A stretch of DNA of 64,000 bases from Massilia violaceinigra (GTDB lineage Bacteria > Pseudomonadota > Gammaproteobacteria > Burkholderiales > Burkholderiaceae_D). The stretch spans positions 3,224,001-3,288,000 of the forward strand of contig NZ_CP024608.1 in the NCBI RefSeq assembly GCF_002752675.1. Reading direction: 5' to 3'. The notes under the pieces were generated by a model. The model searched no databases. It saw only the letters and a program-made list of their open reading frames with translations, and was not told where the DNA came from. Positions 1 to 9,015 of this stretch are shown one piece after another. Numbering within the stretch: the stretch's first letter is position 1; each line of letters starts with the position of its first letter. The translations under genes were made by a program, and so were the position numbers.

Positions 1-649
1 GGTCCTGCGCATTAACAGCCCGGGCGGCAGTCCGGTCCAGGCGGGCAATATCGTCGATGAGATCCTGCGCCTGAAACAGGCCTATCCGACCAAGCCGGTA
101 TATGTGGTGGTCGATGAAATCTGCGCCTCCGGCGGCTATTATATTGCCGCTGCCGCCGACAAGATCTTTGTGAATAAGGCCAGCATTGTCGGATCGGTCG
201 GCGTACTGATGGACGGTTTCGGCTTTACCGGCACGATGGAAAAACTCGGGGTCGAGCGGCGTTTGCTCACGGCCGGCGAAAACAAGGGATTTCTCGATCC
301 TTTCAGCCCGCAATCGGACAAGCACAAGGCGCATGGCCAGGCCATGCTCAACGAAATCCACCAGCAATTCATTGCCGTGGTACGGACCGGCCGCGGCAAG
401 CGCCTGAAAGAGACGCCGGAGACCTTCTCGGGCCTGTTCTGGAGCGGCGCCAAGGCGGTCGATATGGGCCTGGCCGACGGCTTCGGCACGGTCGAGACGA
501 CGGCGCGCGATGTGGTCAAGGCCGAGGATATTGTCGACTACACGGCGCACGAAGGTTTGCCGGAGCGGGTGCTGAAGAAGTTCGGTGCGTCCGTGGGGGC
601 GGGAATGGTCAAAACCCTGGGCCCGGCGGCACGGCCAGCGTTGCATTAA
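1..649 (+). CDS. S49 family signal peptide peptidase (SppA-like), 3' part
   Basis: The gene starts upstream of the window; the reading frame is open from base 2 to the stop at 647-649. The first visible residues contain NSPGGS, and CASGGYY carries the nucleophile serine (codon 128-130). A lysine lies exactly 52 residues later in ENKGFLDPF (codon 284-286), the Ser/Lys dyad spacing known for short SppA enzymes such as B. subtilis SppA. The family are membrane-anchored serine proteases that degrade cleaved signal peptides in or near the cytoplasmic membrane. The membrane anchor would be in the missing N-terminus. Family assignment is firm; the exact subfamily is inferred. Confidence 0.9.
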   Translation, partial: VLRINSPGGSPVQAGNIVDEILRLKQAYPTKPVYVVVDEICASGGYYIAAAADKIFVNKASIVGSVGVLMDGFGFTGTMEKLGVERRLLTAGENKGFLDPFSPQSDKHKAHGQAMLNEIHQQFIAVVRTGRGKRLKETPETFSGLFWSGAKAVDMGLADGFGTVETTARDVVKAEDIVDYTAHEGLPERVLKKFGASVGAGMVKTLGPAARPALH

Positions 650-671
650 TATCGCGAGGCGAATATTTTCC

Positions 672-699
672 TTGAAAGTTCGGGCAGGTGTCCTATATT
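672..699 (+). promoter_or_regulatory. Candidate sigma-70 promoter
   Basis: TTGAAA at 672-677 and TATATT at 694-699 are separated by 16 bp, a good match to a housekeeping promoter. No credible gene follows; the transcript would run into the terminator at 851-873, so it may drive a small RNA. Confidence 0.45.
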
Positions 700-705
700 A
701 GACCT

Positions 706-873
706 GTAGTTCTTTCCAAGGGAGGCCGATATAAAAAGTACACCCTGTGTTGGCAGCATATTGTTTGAAATGAACTACTAACCGCATCATGATGCGGCAT
801 AGAGAGAATTACAATTCCTCGCATGAAGTCCTCTCACCGGGACGTGGAAGCGGCGGCGTGAAGCCGCCGTTTT
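706..873 (+). ncRNA. Candidate small non-coding RNA
   Basis: The interval between the promoter-like sequence at 672-699 and the hairpin terminator at 851-873 would give a transcript of about 170 nt. The possible ORF here (from 789) lacks a convincing ribosome binding site and has low-complexity composition, so I do not call it coding. A short palindrome, CGCATCATGATGCG, lies at about 783-796. I could not match it to a known RNA family: the length is like 6S RNA but I cannot show the long closing stem. It could equally be the 3' UTR of the S49 gene. Confidence 0.3.
851..873 (+). terminator. Rho-independent terminator
   Basis: The 7-bp stem CGGCGGC (851-857) pairs with GCCGCCG (863-869) around the loop GTGAA, followed by TTTT at 870-873. 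Confidence 0.75.
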
Positions 874-1016
874 CCATCCAGCCGATGTTATTCCCGCCAT
901 TGTTTATTCCACCATTGTTTATTGCGCCATCTTGTCGATGTGTGTTCGTCTGGCCGTACGGGGCGCATATCGCCGTCGATTAACATGTTCGTCCACTTCC
1001 GCGCGCCGACCGAACC
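874..1016. other. Intergenic, short direct repeat only
   Basis: No gene is supported. CCATTGTTTATT occurs at 897-908 and again at 912-923 (15-bp period). The stretch otherwise separates the terminator from the 3' end of the leftward sigma-factor gene. Confidence 0.5.
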
Positions 1017-1709
1017 CTAGGCCGCCAGCACGGCGCGGTACGACGCATCGTTGGCACATGCGCCGGCACGGATCCGCAGGCGAGGGGATTGGTGCACCGA
1101 CACCGGCTGCTCCTCACCGAGCAGGGTCACCATCGCCGCCACGTCCATGCCGTTGATCGCGGCCTGGAAGCGCCGTACCAGCTCGCGGCAGAGTTTCTCG
1201 CTGGCCGGCGCTTCGGTTTCGTCCTCACGCAAGTGCCGCCGAGCGCGCGCCAGGTATTGACGTGCATTCACGGTATTTGTGCCCAGCGCCGCCGCAATGT
1301 CGGCATGTTCGCGTTCGAAAACTTCATGCAGAATCAATGCCAGCCGCTCGGACGGCGACAGGCATGCCAGCAGGCGGGCCAGCGCCTCGCCCAGTTCGGC
1401 GCGCCGCAGCAAGCCATCCTCCGGCGGCGCGGGCGGCACGTCGGGCACCAGTTCCAGGGCGGTACGGGCGGCAATCATATCGCGGGCGCGTTTGCGCAGG
1501 CAGTCGATCGACTGGTGCTGTACGACGGTGGTCAGCCAGGCCGCCGGCGTGGCCAGTGCCGCCTGTTCGGCGCCTTGCCACTTGAGAAAACAGTCCTGGA
1601 CGATGTCCTCGGCTTCGGCCTCGCTGCCGACGATGCGGCGGCTGATCGCTGTCAGGCGCGGCCGAAGCTGTTCGAACAAGGCGCCGTCGGTATCGGTCGT
1701 GCGCGGCAT
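1017..1709 (-). CDS. ECF-type RNA polymerase sigma factor
   Basis: The product is 230 aa. An N-terminal sigma-70 region 2 includes the AEDIVQDCFLKW segment, and a region 4 helix-turn-helix follows (SPSERLALILHEVF, then ADIAAALGTNTVNARQYLARAR). Such proteins direct RNA polymerase to stress or envelope regulons. After region 4 there is a tail of about 70 residues where ECF41/SigJ-like factors carry a SnoaL-like regulatory domain; here it looks shortened, ending about 60 residues into that domain. The ATG at 1709 is chosen because AGGAG precedes it at a proper distance; a longer in-frame start at 1754 has no such signal. No anti-sigma gene is adjacent. It is divergent from the clpP paralogue. 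Confidence 0.8.
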   Translation of the reverse strand: MPRTTDTDGALFEQLRPRLTAISRRIVGSEAEAEDIVQDCFLKWQGAEQAALATPAAWLTTVVQHQSIDCLRKRARDMIAARTALELVPDVPPAPPEDGLLRRAELGEALARLLACLSPSERLALILHEVFEREHADIAAALGTNTVNARQYLARARRHLREDETEAPASEKLCRELVRRFQAAINGMDVAAMVTLLGEEQPVSVHQSPRLRIRAGACANDASYRAVLAA

Positions 1710-1869
1710 CGGGAATCTCCTGTGAGGGTGCGGGTACCACATGACGCCCGGCACTGCCCGGATGTGACACGCCAGCGATATTTTTTTTCGATGTCACACG
1801 TCGCCGGGCCGCATGCGTCAAGCGGGCAGAATCGACTCAGCGATTCAACTCTACCGCGAAAGAACGCTT

Positions 1870-2484
1870 ATGACTTCGAATATTCCAATGGGGCTGGGCC
1901 TGGTGCCCACCGTGATCGAACAAACGGGACGCGGCGAGCGCGCCTTCGATATTTACTCGCGCCTGCTGAAAGAGCGCGTGATTTTCCTGGTCGGCGAGGT
2001 GACCGAGCAATCGGCCAACCTGATCGTCGCCCAATTGCTGTTCCTGGAATCGGACAATCCCGACAAGGATATTTCGCTCTACATCAATTCGCCGGGCGGC
2101 TCCGTGTATGCCGGCATGGCGGTCTACGACACGATGCAGTTCATCAAACCGGACGTGTCGACCCTGTGCACGGGTTTCGCCGCCAGCATGGGCTCATTCC
2201 TGCTGGCGGCGGGTGCGATCGGCAAGCGTTACGCCTTGCCCAATGCGCGCCTCATGATGCACCAGCCGCATGGCGGCTCGCAGGGCGTGGCCGCCGACAT
2301 CGAAATCCAGGCGCGCGAAGTGCTGTACCTGCGTCACTGCCTCAATACCATCTATGCCGAACGCACCGGACAAACGCTGGCGCAAATTGAAAAGGATTCG
2401 GACCGCGACAATTACATGTCGGCCGCCGAAGGGGCGCAATACGGCCTGATCGACCGTGTACTGGCCACGCGCGAGGGACGTTGA
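1870..2484 (+). CDS. clpP: ATP-dependent Clp protease proteolytic subunit (ClpP paralogue)
   Basis: The 204-aa protein is the length of a mature ClpP. The catalytic triad is readable as Ser106 (GFAASMGS), His131 (MMHQPHGG) and Asp180 (DRDNYMSA). The spacings of 25 and 49 residues match E. coli Ser111/His136/Asp185. ClpP forms a barrel protease fed by ClpX or ClpA. The gene stands alone, with no tig or clpX next to it, so it is probably a second copy rather than the housekeeping tig-clpP-clpX gene; that is inference. The start at 1870 is preferred because the N-terminus then matches the family; an upstream in-frame ATG at 1813 would add 19 unrelated residues. Confidence 0.9.
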   Translation: MTSNIPMGLGLVPTVIEQTGRGERAFDIYSRLLKERVIFLVGEVTEQSANLIVAQLLFLESDNPDKDISLYINSPGGSVYAGMAVYDTMQFIKPDVSTLCTGFAASMGSFLLAAGAIGKRYALPNARLMMHQPHGGSQGVAADIEIQAREVLYLRHCLNTIYAERTGQTLAQIEKDSDRDNYMSAAEGAQYGLIDRVLATREGR

Positions 2485-2649
2485 CGCCTTCGAGCCCGCC
2501 AATCCCGCGCCGGGAGGCCGGGAGTGGCGGATCGCTCATGCCTGCCATTGGCAATAATAAGGGATCCGCATCAGGACCGGAGCGGGAGCATGCCGGAGCG
2601 GGAGCTTGCCGGCGCGCTCAAGGGCGCCGGCGACAGTATGGCGCCGCGA

Positions 2650-3045
2650 TCAGTCGATGCAGGCATCGCTGCTGTCGGCGTCGACCATCCGCAGGCGTTC
2701 CACGTTGCGCTCTGCGCAGTCGATGTCCAGGACAGCCTGGCCGGCGCAATCGGTGTTGTTGACTTGCACCGTATCGCCATCGTAGCCCTGCGCGAAACCA
2801 CCCTGGCTGAGCCATTCCTGAAAGCCATTGTTGGCCTGCGCATACCAGCGCGCCTGCGGCGACACGCGCACCATGCCCGGCACCAGCATGCGCGGCAGAT
2901 GGATGCCGCCGGTCCAGCGCGCTATCGCGTCACGCGTCGTCTCCAGCGCCGACTGGGCCAGCGGATTATCGGGAAGATTGTCGGCGGCCGATTCCAGGAA
3001 GTCGGCGGTGTTCATTTGCGTGGCGGCGGAAGTAATGGTGCGCAT
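2650..3045 (-). CDS. Hypothetical protein, 131 aa
   Basis: I do not recognise a family. The start at 3045 is chosen because AGGACCAGG immediately upstream gives a usable ribosome binding site; in-frame ATGs at 3057 and 3060 are alternatives. There is no signal peptide or membrane segment. The N-terminal half is hydrophilic and helical-looking, the middle contains WTGGIHLPRMLVPGM, and the C-terminal part is acidic with a pair of cysteines (DCAGQAVLDIDCAE). Composition is more protein-like than the overlapping frames on the other strand, which are Arg/Pro/His-rich shadows. It is flanked by clpP and rsuA and shares an operon with neither. Confidence 0.55.
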   Translation of the reverse strand: MRTITSAATQMNTADFLESAADNLPDNPLAQSALETTRDAIARWTGGIHLPRMLVPGMVRVSPQARWYAQANNGFQEWLSQGGFAQGYDGDTVQVNNTDCAGQAVLDIDCAERNVERLRMVDADSSDACID

Positions 3046-3284
3046 CCTGGTCCTCATCATGTTTGTCCGGTTCAATTGCCCTAGTGTTACCGTAAGCATT
3101 CGCAGGTAGCGTTAGGCCGATTCCTACTGAGGTTTCAGTTTAACAATCGGGGTCTTGCCATTCTTGATCTGTGTCAAAGATGCGTAAAGGCTCTTCCTTA
3201 ACCCGCCATCAATCGGGTCTTTATCCTACAAACCGCTAGGAGCATTCCTATCCGGTCAAAGGCGCATCTGGTAAAGTCTCGCCC

Positions 3285-4001
3285 ATGAGTAAATTATCCC
3301 TGGACCGCATCCTGCAATCGCAGGGCTTCGGCACACGCAAATATTGCCGCGCCCTTATTGAAGACGGCGAAGTCGTCATCAACGGCGCCCCCTACACCGA
3401 CTACAAGACTGCCATCGACACCGATGGGCTGGTCATGACGATCTTCGACGACGAATGGGTTTACCGCGAACATGTGTATATTGCGCTGCACAAACCCGTC
3501 AATGTCGAGTGTTCGCGCAAGCCTAGCCATCACCCCGGCGTGCTGACCTTGCTGCCCGAACAATTCACCTGGCGCGACGTGCAGCCGGTGGGCCGGCTCG
3601 ATCACGACACCACCGGCATGTTGCTGATGTCGGACGATGGTCCGTTTATCCACACCCAATCGTCGCCGAAGCGGCACATCCCCAAGATATATCAGGCCAC
3701 CACGCAGGACCCCGTCACGCCTGAACTGATTGCGCAACTCCTGTCCGGCGTCAAACTGCATGACGAGCCGGCGCCGCTGGCAGCCCTGAGCTGCGTTCAG
3801 CGCGGCGAGCATCAGCTGGAGATCGTGCTGGAACAAGGCAAGTATCACCAGGTCAAACGCATGCTGGCCGCGGCCGGGAACCATTGCAGTGCGCTGCACC
3901 GGTCCGCCATTGGCCAGCTGACGCTGGAGTCGCTCGGCCTGGCCGAAGGCGAGTGGTGCTATCTGGACCAGGCCAGGCTGGACTTGCTGGTGCCGGGTTG
4001 A
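3285..4001 (+). CDS. rsuA: 16S rRNA pseudouridine(516) synthase
   Basis: RsuA isomerises U516 of 16S rRNA to pseudouridine. The 238-aa product is close to the E. coli length (231). An S4-like RNA-binding domain occupies roughly residues 1-45 (LDRILQSQGFGTRKYCRALI). The catalytic domain follows, with the invariant aspartate Asp106 in the motif GRLDHDTTGMLL and the later KYHQVKRMLAAAGNHC block typical of the RsuA/RluB/E/F family. It appears monocistronic. Closely related RluE/RluF are possible, but the S4 domain and overall size favour RsuA. Confidence 0.88.
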   Translation: MSKLSLDRILQSQGFGTRKYCRALIEDGEVVINGAPYTDYKTAIDTDGLVMTIFDDEWVYREHVYIALHKPVNVECSRKPSHHPGVLTLLPEQFTWRDVQPVGRLDHDTTGMLLMSDDGPFIHTQSSPKRHIPKIYQATTQDPVTPELIAQLLSGVKLHDEPAPLAALSCVQRGEHQLEIVLEQGKYHQVKRMLAAAGNHCSALHRSAIGQLTLESLGLAEGEWCYLDQARLDLLVPG

Positions 4002-4022
4002 ACGCGCGCGCCGGATAAGATT

Positions 4023-5021
4023 ATGAAATTAGCCACACTCAAGGATGGTAGCCGCGACGGCCAGCTGGCGGTCGTCTCGCGCGACCTGAAAACGGCGCAC
4101 CTGGCCGACGGCATCGCACCCACCCTGCAGGCGGCGCTGGACGACTGGGCATTCATCTCGCCCCAGCTGAGCGATATGTACCAGATGCTCAACAGCGGAC
4201 GGACTTCGCGCAGTTTCGATTTCGATCCCGCCAAATGCATGGCGCCGCTGCCGCGCGCGTTTCAGTGGGCTGACGGCTCGGCGTACGTCAATCACGTCGA
4301 GCTGGTGCGCAAGGCGCGCAATGCCGACATGCCGGCCTCGTTCTGGGAAGATCCGCTGATGTACCAGGGCGGCAGCGACGATTTCCTGGGGCCGACGGAC
4401 GAGATCGTCCTGGCGCATGAGGAGTGGGGCATCGATTTCGAGGCCGAGGTGGCCGTGATCACGGGCGACGTGCCGATGGGTAGCACGCCCGATCAGGCGT
4501 TTCAGCAGATCAGGTTGCTCATGCTGGTGAACGACGTCTCGCTGCGCAACCTGATTCCGGCCGAGCTGGCCAAAGGCTTCGGGTTTTTGCAGTCCAAGCC
4601 GGCGTCCTCGTTCTCGCCGGTTGCCGTCACGCCCGATGAGCTGGGCGATCACTGGCAGGATGCAAAGGTACATCTGCCGCTGCGTTCGACCTGGAATGGC
4701 AAGCTGGTCGGGCAGCCGCATGCAGGCGTCGATATGGTATTCAACTTCGCGCAACTGCTGGCACATTTGTGCAAAACCCGCAATGCGCGCGCCGGTACGA
4801 TCATCGGTTCGGGCACGGTATCGAACAAGGATGCCAAGCGCGGCTATTCGTGCATTGCCGAGAAACGCGCGCTGGAGATGATCGACGATGGCGTCGCTAG
4901 CACGCCGTTCATGCTGTTTGGCGACACGATCAGGATCGAGATGCTCGATGGGGCAGGAAAGTCGATTTTTGGCGCGATCGATCAGACGGTCAAGCAGGCC
5001 GAGGCGAAGAAGAGCCGCTGA
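4023..5021 (+). CDS. Fumarylacetoacetate hydrolase family protein
   Basis: The 332-aa enzyme is of the FAH superfamily, cytosolic metal-dependent hydrolases or decarboxylases acting on beta-diketo or 2-oxo acids in aromatic and amino-acid degradation. Likely metal ligands are Glu140 and Glu142 (GIDFEAEVAV) and Asp171 (LVNDVS). The substrate-side block GFGFLQSKPASSFSPVAVTP is also typical. The gene follows rsuA by 21 bp but is functionally unrelated. No other aromatic-degradation gene is nearby, so the substrate cannot be named. Confidence 0.85.
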   Translation: MKLATLKDGSRDGQLAVVSRDLKTAHLADGIAPTLQAALDDWAFISPQLSDMYQMLNSGRTSRSFDFDPAKCMAPLPRAFQWADGSAYVNHVELVRKARNADMPASFWEDPLMYQGGSDDFLGPTDEIVLAHEEWGIDFEAEVAVITGDVPMGSTPDQAFQQIRLLMLVNDVSLRNLIPAELAKGFGFLQSKPASSFSPVAVTPDELGDHWQDAKVHLPLRSTWNGKLVGQPHAGVDMVFNFAQLLAHLCKTRNARAGTIIGSGTVSNKDAKRGYSCIAEKRALEMIDDGVASTPFMLFGDTIRIEMLDGAGKSIFGAIDQTVKQAEAKKSR

Positions 5022-5076
5022 GGCCTGTCCTTCCCGCGCCTCGGCGGCGCGGGTCGGGAACGACGGTGGACAGTGT

Positions 5077-5565
5077 CTAGTAGCCGTGCATTCGCTTCAG
5101 ATAAGCCGGCAACAGCCACCATATGGACAGGATAAAGGTGGCGATCCCACCCGCCGTCACCATCCCCACAACGCTGCCGAACACTTCCGAAATCACCAGG
5201 TTGGTCGCCAGTATCAAGGCTACCCCCAAGGTAAAGGCCCCCGCCACGATCTGCCGCGTCGCAACGCGCTTGAAGCGCGCGCGGTCGTTCAATGGCCGCA
5301 TCAGCCGGTGCTGAATGGCTGGCGCACTCAACAACACCAGACTCGTCAACGCCAGCACGAAGGTTGCCAGGAATACCATTTTCTCGGCCTGCACGATCTG
5401 CCGGAAACCGCCGTTGAACGGCAGGATGATCAGAAACGCTGTCAACATCTGTGCCCCGGGCAGCAGGATGCGCTGCTCGCTGAGCATGTCGGAAAAGTCG
5501 CCATCCTCCTTGAGGTCGGCCGCGACGAGCGGCTCTTGGGGATCGGGCGGAACCAGCGAATTCAT
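5077..5565 (-). CDS. DUF6328-like small integral membrane protein
   Basis: The product is 162 aa. A hydrophilic N-terminus of about 30 residues is followed by about four hydrophobic segments, beginning LLPGAQMLTAFLIILPFNGGF and ending GGIATFILSIWWLLPAY. The pattern resembles the DUF6328 family of uncharacterised four-helix membrane proteins; that assignment is from memory of the family signature. It is convergent with the FAH-family gene and divergent from flhB. A GC-rich hairpin (CCCGCGCC/GGCGCGGG, about 5036-5056) lies between the convergent genes but lacks a T run. Confidence 0.65.
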   Translation of the reverse strand: MNSLVPPDPQEPLVAADLKEDGDFSDMLSEQRILLPGAQMLTAFLIILPFNGGFRQIVQAEKMVFLATFVLALTSLVLLSAPAIQHRLMRPLNDRARFKRVATRQIVAGAFTLGVALILATNLVISEVFGSVVGMVTAGGIATFILSIWWLLPAYLKRMHGY

Positions 5566-5725
5566 GATGTTCGGGTAGAAATTGATAATTTTTAATTATA
5601 CGAGAGCACGGCCTACACCCCCGTTCGCCTGCCACTACCCGAATTGAGCCCTGTTTGCCGCCTTAATCGCTGGATAGCTCTAGAGCAATATCGCGAATAA
5701 TGGCATCTGTTAACGGGAGCCTGGC

Positions 5726-6904
5726 ATGTCAGACAGTAGCGACGCAGAAAAGACAGAAGCAGCGTCACCCAAGCGATTGGAGCAGGCGCGCGAAGAAGGC
5801 GACGTGCCCCGATCGCGGGAAGTGGCGACGTTTACTGTCCTGATGACGGCCGGCTGCAGCTTGTGGTTCTTCGGCGCCGGCATCGTGCGCCAGCTGAACG
5901 CGACCATGGTGTCCGGCCTGTCCATGGACCGCGAGCAAATCTTCAACCCCAACGCCATGATCCTGCGCGTGGCCAGCGATATCGCCCAGGTCATGCTGGC
6001 CTGTCTGCCGCTGGCCATCGCCGTCATGATCGTGGCGCTCGCTTCACCCCTGCTGATCGGCGGCTGGCTGTTCAGCAGCAAGTCGTTCATGCCGAAATTT
6101 AGCAAGCTCAACCCCGTGCGCGGCCTGACCAACATGGTCTCCACCAACGCGCTGGTCGAATTGCTCAAGGCGATCGCCAAGACCATCGTGGTCGGCACCA
6201 TCGCCTGGATGGTCGTGATGAGCCAGAAAGACGCCGTCATCGGCCTGGCCGTCGAGCCACTGAAAAGCGGCAGCGCCCACATGGTCGACCTGATCGGTTC
6301 GGCGTTTCTGTACATCGTCGGCGGCCTCGGCATCGTAGCCGCGATCGACGGCCCGTACCAGATCTGGCACTACGCGAACAAGCTCAAGATGACGCGCCAG
6401 GAAATGATCCAGGAGTCGAAAGAGTCGGACGGCAATCCCCAGATCAAGGGCAAGATTCGCCAGATGCAACGCGAAATGTCGCAGCGCCGCATGATGGCCG
6501 ACGTACCGACCGCCGACGTGGTGGTGACCAACCCGACCCACTACGCGGTGGCGCTGAAGTACGCCGATGGCCAGCGCGGCGCGCCGCGCGTGGTGGCCAA
6601 GGGCAGCGATGAAGTGGCGGCCCGCATCCGCGAACTGGCCAAGGAAAATAATGTGGCCCTGCTGGAAGCGCCGGCCCTGGCCCGTGCGCTGCACAAGCAT
6701 ACCGAGATCGGCGACGAGATTCCGGAAGCGCTGTACTCGGCGGTGGCGGAAGTGCTGGCGTATGTGTTCCAGCTGCGCGCCTACAAGAAGGATGGCGGAA
6801 CCTACCCCGACCGTCCGAGCAAGCTGCGCGTACCACCCGAGCTCGACCCGCATGACCCGGCATCGCAAACCAAACCTGAACCGAAGAACGGAGCCACACC
6901 ATGA
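5726..6904 (+). CDS. flhB: Flagellar export apparatus switch protein FlhB
   Basis: FlhB sits in the export gate and, after self-cleavage, switches export from rod/hook to filament substrates. The 392-aa protein has an N-terminal segment with SPKRLEQAREEGDVPRS, four membrane helices, then the cytoplasmic domain. The autocleavage motif NPTH is at residues 269-272, the same numbering as in Salmonella. A GGGAG ribosome binding site precedes the ATG. It overlaps flhA by 4 bp (ATGA), so the two are translationally coupled. Confidence 0.97.
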   Translation: MSDSSDAEKTEAASPKRLEQAREEGDVPRSREVATFTVLMTAGCSLWFFGAGIVRQLNATMVSGLSMDREQIFNPNAMILRVASDIAQVMLACLPLAIAVMIVALASPLLIGGWLFSSKSFMPKFSKLNPVRGLTNMVSTNALVELLKAIAKTIVVGTIAWMVVMSQKDAVIGLAVEPLKSGSAHMVDLIGSAFLYIVGGLGIVAAIDGPYQIWHYANKLKMTRQEMIQESKESDGNPQIKGKIRQMQREMSQRRMMADVPTADVVVTNPTHYAVALKYADGQRGAPRVVAKGSDEVAARIRELAKENNVALLEAPALARALHKHTEIGDEIPEALYSAVAEVLAYVFQLRAYKKDGGTYPDRPSKLRVPPELDPHDPASQTKPEPKNGATP

Positions 6905-8985
6905 ATCGCCTGAACATGCCCTCGTGGTTAAGTGCAATGAAAGGCGGCGGCAACGCTCTCGCGGCGCCGGCCATCATCATCATGCTGCTGATGATGATGA
7001 TCCTGCCGCTGCCGGCCTTCGTGCTGGACGTGTTCTTCAGTTTCAACATCGCCCTGTCGGTCATCGTGCTGCTGACCAGCCTGTACACGGTCAAGCCGCT
7101 CGACTTCATGGCCTTCCCGACCATCCTGCTGGTGTCGACCATGCTGCGCCTGTCGCTCAACGTGGCCTCGACCCGTATCGTGCTGACCGAAGGCCACACC
7201 GGCGGCGCCGCGGCCGGTAAGGTGATCGAAGCGTTCGGTCACTTCCTGATCGGCGGCAACTACACGGTCGGTATCGTCGTGTTTATCATTCTGACCATTA
7301 TTAACTTTACCGTCGTCACCAAAGGTGCGGGCCGTATCGCCGAAGTGGGCGCCCGTTTCGCCCTGGACGCGATGCCGGGTAAACAGATGGCGATTGACGC
7401 CGACCTCAACGCCGGCCTGATCGCCGAAGATGAAGCGCGCCGCCGCCGTACCGAAGTGGCCCAGGAAGCCGAGTTCTACGGCGCGATGGACGGTGCCAGC
7501 AAATACGTGCGCGGCGATGCCGTGGCCGGCATCATGGTCACCGTCATCAACGTGGTGGGTGGCTTGCTGGTTGGTATTTTGCAACACGACATGGCCTTCG
7601 GCGAAGCGGCCAAGACCTACACCCTGCTGGCCATCGGTGACGGCCTGGTGGCGCAGATTCCATCGCTGATCATCTCGACCGCGGCCGGTATCGTGGTGTC
7701 GCGCGTTGCCAGCGACCAGGATATCGGCACCCAGCTGGTGCACCAGTTGTTCGCCAAGCCGGAAGTGCTGTACATCACCGCCGCGATCATCGGCGGCATG
7801 GGCTTGATTCCTGGCATGCCGAACCTGGTCTTCCTGCTGCTGGCCGGCGCGCTTGCGGGCAGTGCGTATATGGTCAACAAGAAAGCCAAGGCCCCGCCGC
7901 CGGAAGAAGTCGAAGCGCCGGCCCCGGTTGCCGCGCCCGAGCAGGAAGAAGCCAGCTGGCAAGACATCATGCCGGTCGATACGCTGGGGCTGGAAGTCGG
8001 GTATCGCCTGATTCCGCTGGTCGACAAGACCCAGGGCGGCGAGCTGCTCAAGCGCATCAAAGGCATTCGCAAGAAGTTCGCACAGGAAGTCGGTTTCCTG
8101 GCGCCACCGGTACACATCCGCGACAACCTGGAGCTGAAACCGTCGGCCTACCGCATCACGCTCAAGGGTGTGGAAGTCGGTAGCGGCGAGTCAATGAACG
8201 GGCAGTTTCTGGCGATCAATCCGGGCATGGCCAGCGGCAACCTGCCTGGCCTGGTGACCACCGATCCGGCGTTCGGCTTGCCTGCGGTATGGATCGATGC
8301 CGGGCTGCGCGATGAAGCGCAGAGCATGGGTTATACCGTGGTCGATGCCGGTACTGTCGTGGCAACGCACCTGAATCATTTGATCACGACGCACGCGTCG
8401 GAATTGCTGGGCCGGGCTGAAGTGCAGGCGTTGCTCGATCATCTGGCCAAGGAAGCGCCGAAGCTGGTGGAAGACCTGGTGCCGAAGCTGGTGTCGCTGT
8501 CGACCTTGCAGAAAGTGTTGCAGAATTTGCTGGTCGAAGGCGTGCACATCCGTGATATGCGCACCGTGATCGAAACCCTGGCTGAGTATGCCCCGCAAAC
8601 CCAGGATCCGGCCGACCTGACCGCCGTGGTAAGGATTGCGCTGGGGCGGGCGATTGTGCAGCAGTTGTTCCCAGGCACGAATGAATTGTCGGTGATGACC
8701 CTGGATAACCGGCTCGAGCGGCTGTTGATGCAGGCGCTGGGTACCAACGGCGATGGCGCCGGGATCGAGCCTGGCCTGGCCGATACGATTGCGCAGCAGG
8801 CCGGCGCGGCTGCGGCGCAGCAGGAACAGATGGGCTTGACGCCGGTGCTGCTGGTGCCGGGTCCGTTGCGGGCAATGCTGTCGCGCTTCCTGCGCCGGGC
8901 GTTGCCGCAGCTGAAGGTGCTGTCGCACAATGAGATTCCGGAGACGAAGACGATTCATGTGACCAGTTTGGTGGGGGCGCAGTAA
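6901..8985 (+). CDS. flhA: Flagellar biosynthesis export gate protein FlhA
   Basis: FlhA (694 aa) is the large FHIPEP-family export-gate component: an N-terminal membrane domain of about eight helices (residues 20-320), a Pro/Ala/Glu-rich linker (about 330-350) and a cytoplasmic domain that docks substrates and chaperones. Conserved segments seen include DFMAFPTILLVSTMLRLSLN and the RIAEVGARFALDAMPGKQM loop. The start overlaps the flhB stop. The operon probably ends here, because a perfect 31-bp inverted repeat follows and then a gene on the other strand. Confidence 0.97.
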   Translation: MNRLNMPSWLSAMKGGGNALAAPAIIIMLLMMMILPLPAFVLDVFFSFNIALSVIVLLTSLYTVKPLDFMAFPTILLVSTMLRLSLNVASTRIVLTEGHTGGAAAGKVIEAFGHFLIGGNYTVGIVVFIILTIINFTVVTKGAGRIAEVGARFALDAMPGKQMAIDADLNAGLIAEDEARRRRTEVAQEAEFYGAMDGASKYVRGDAVAGIMVTVINVVGGLLVGILQHDMAFGEAAKTYTLLAIGDGLVAQIPSLIISTAAGIVVSRVASDQDIGTQLVHQLFAKPEVLYITAAIIGGMGLIPGMPNLVFLLLAGALAGSAYMVNKKAKAPPPEEVEAPAPVAAPEQEEASWQDIMPVDTLGLEVGYRLIPLVDKTQGGELLKRIKGIRKKFAQEVGFLAPPVHIRDNLELKPSAYRITLKGVEVGSGESMNGQFLAINPGMASGNLPGLVTTDPAFGLPAVWIDAGLRDEAQSMGYTVVDAGTVVATHLNHLITTHASELLGRAEVQALLDHLAKEAPKLVEDLVPKLVSLSTLQKVLQNLLVEGVHIRDMRTVIETLAEYAPQTQDPADLTAVVRIALGRAIVQQLFPGTNELSVMTLDNRLERLLMQALGTNGDGAGIEPGLADTIAQQAGAAAAQQEQMGLTPVLLVPGPLRAMLSRFLRRALPQLKVLSHNEIPETKTIHVTSLVGAQ

Positions 8986-9015
8986 TTAGACCGCCGTTCC
9001 TGTGCCGCAAATACC

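Noticed and set aside
722..735. GCCGATAT as a FliA -10 box
   Set aside because: No TAAA-type -35 element lies 15 bp upstream, and no late flagellar gene follows.
706..873. Naming the candidate RNA as 6S RNA
   Set aside because: Length and a GCCGATAT stretch are suggestive, but I could not lay out the long closing stem and central bubble from the sequence, so the name is not supported.
5036..5056. Hairpin between the FAH-family gene and the DUF6328-like gene as a terminator
   Set aside because: The stem is strong but neither side has a run of T, so intrinsic termination cannot be claimed.
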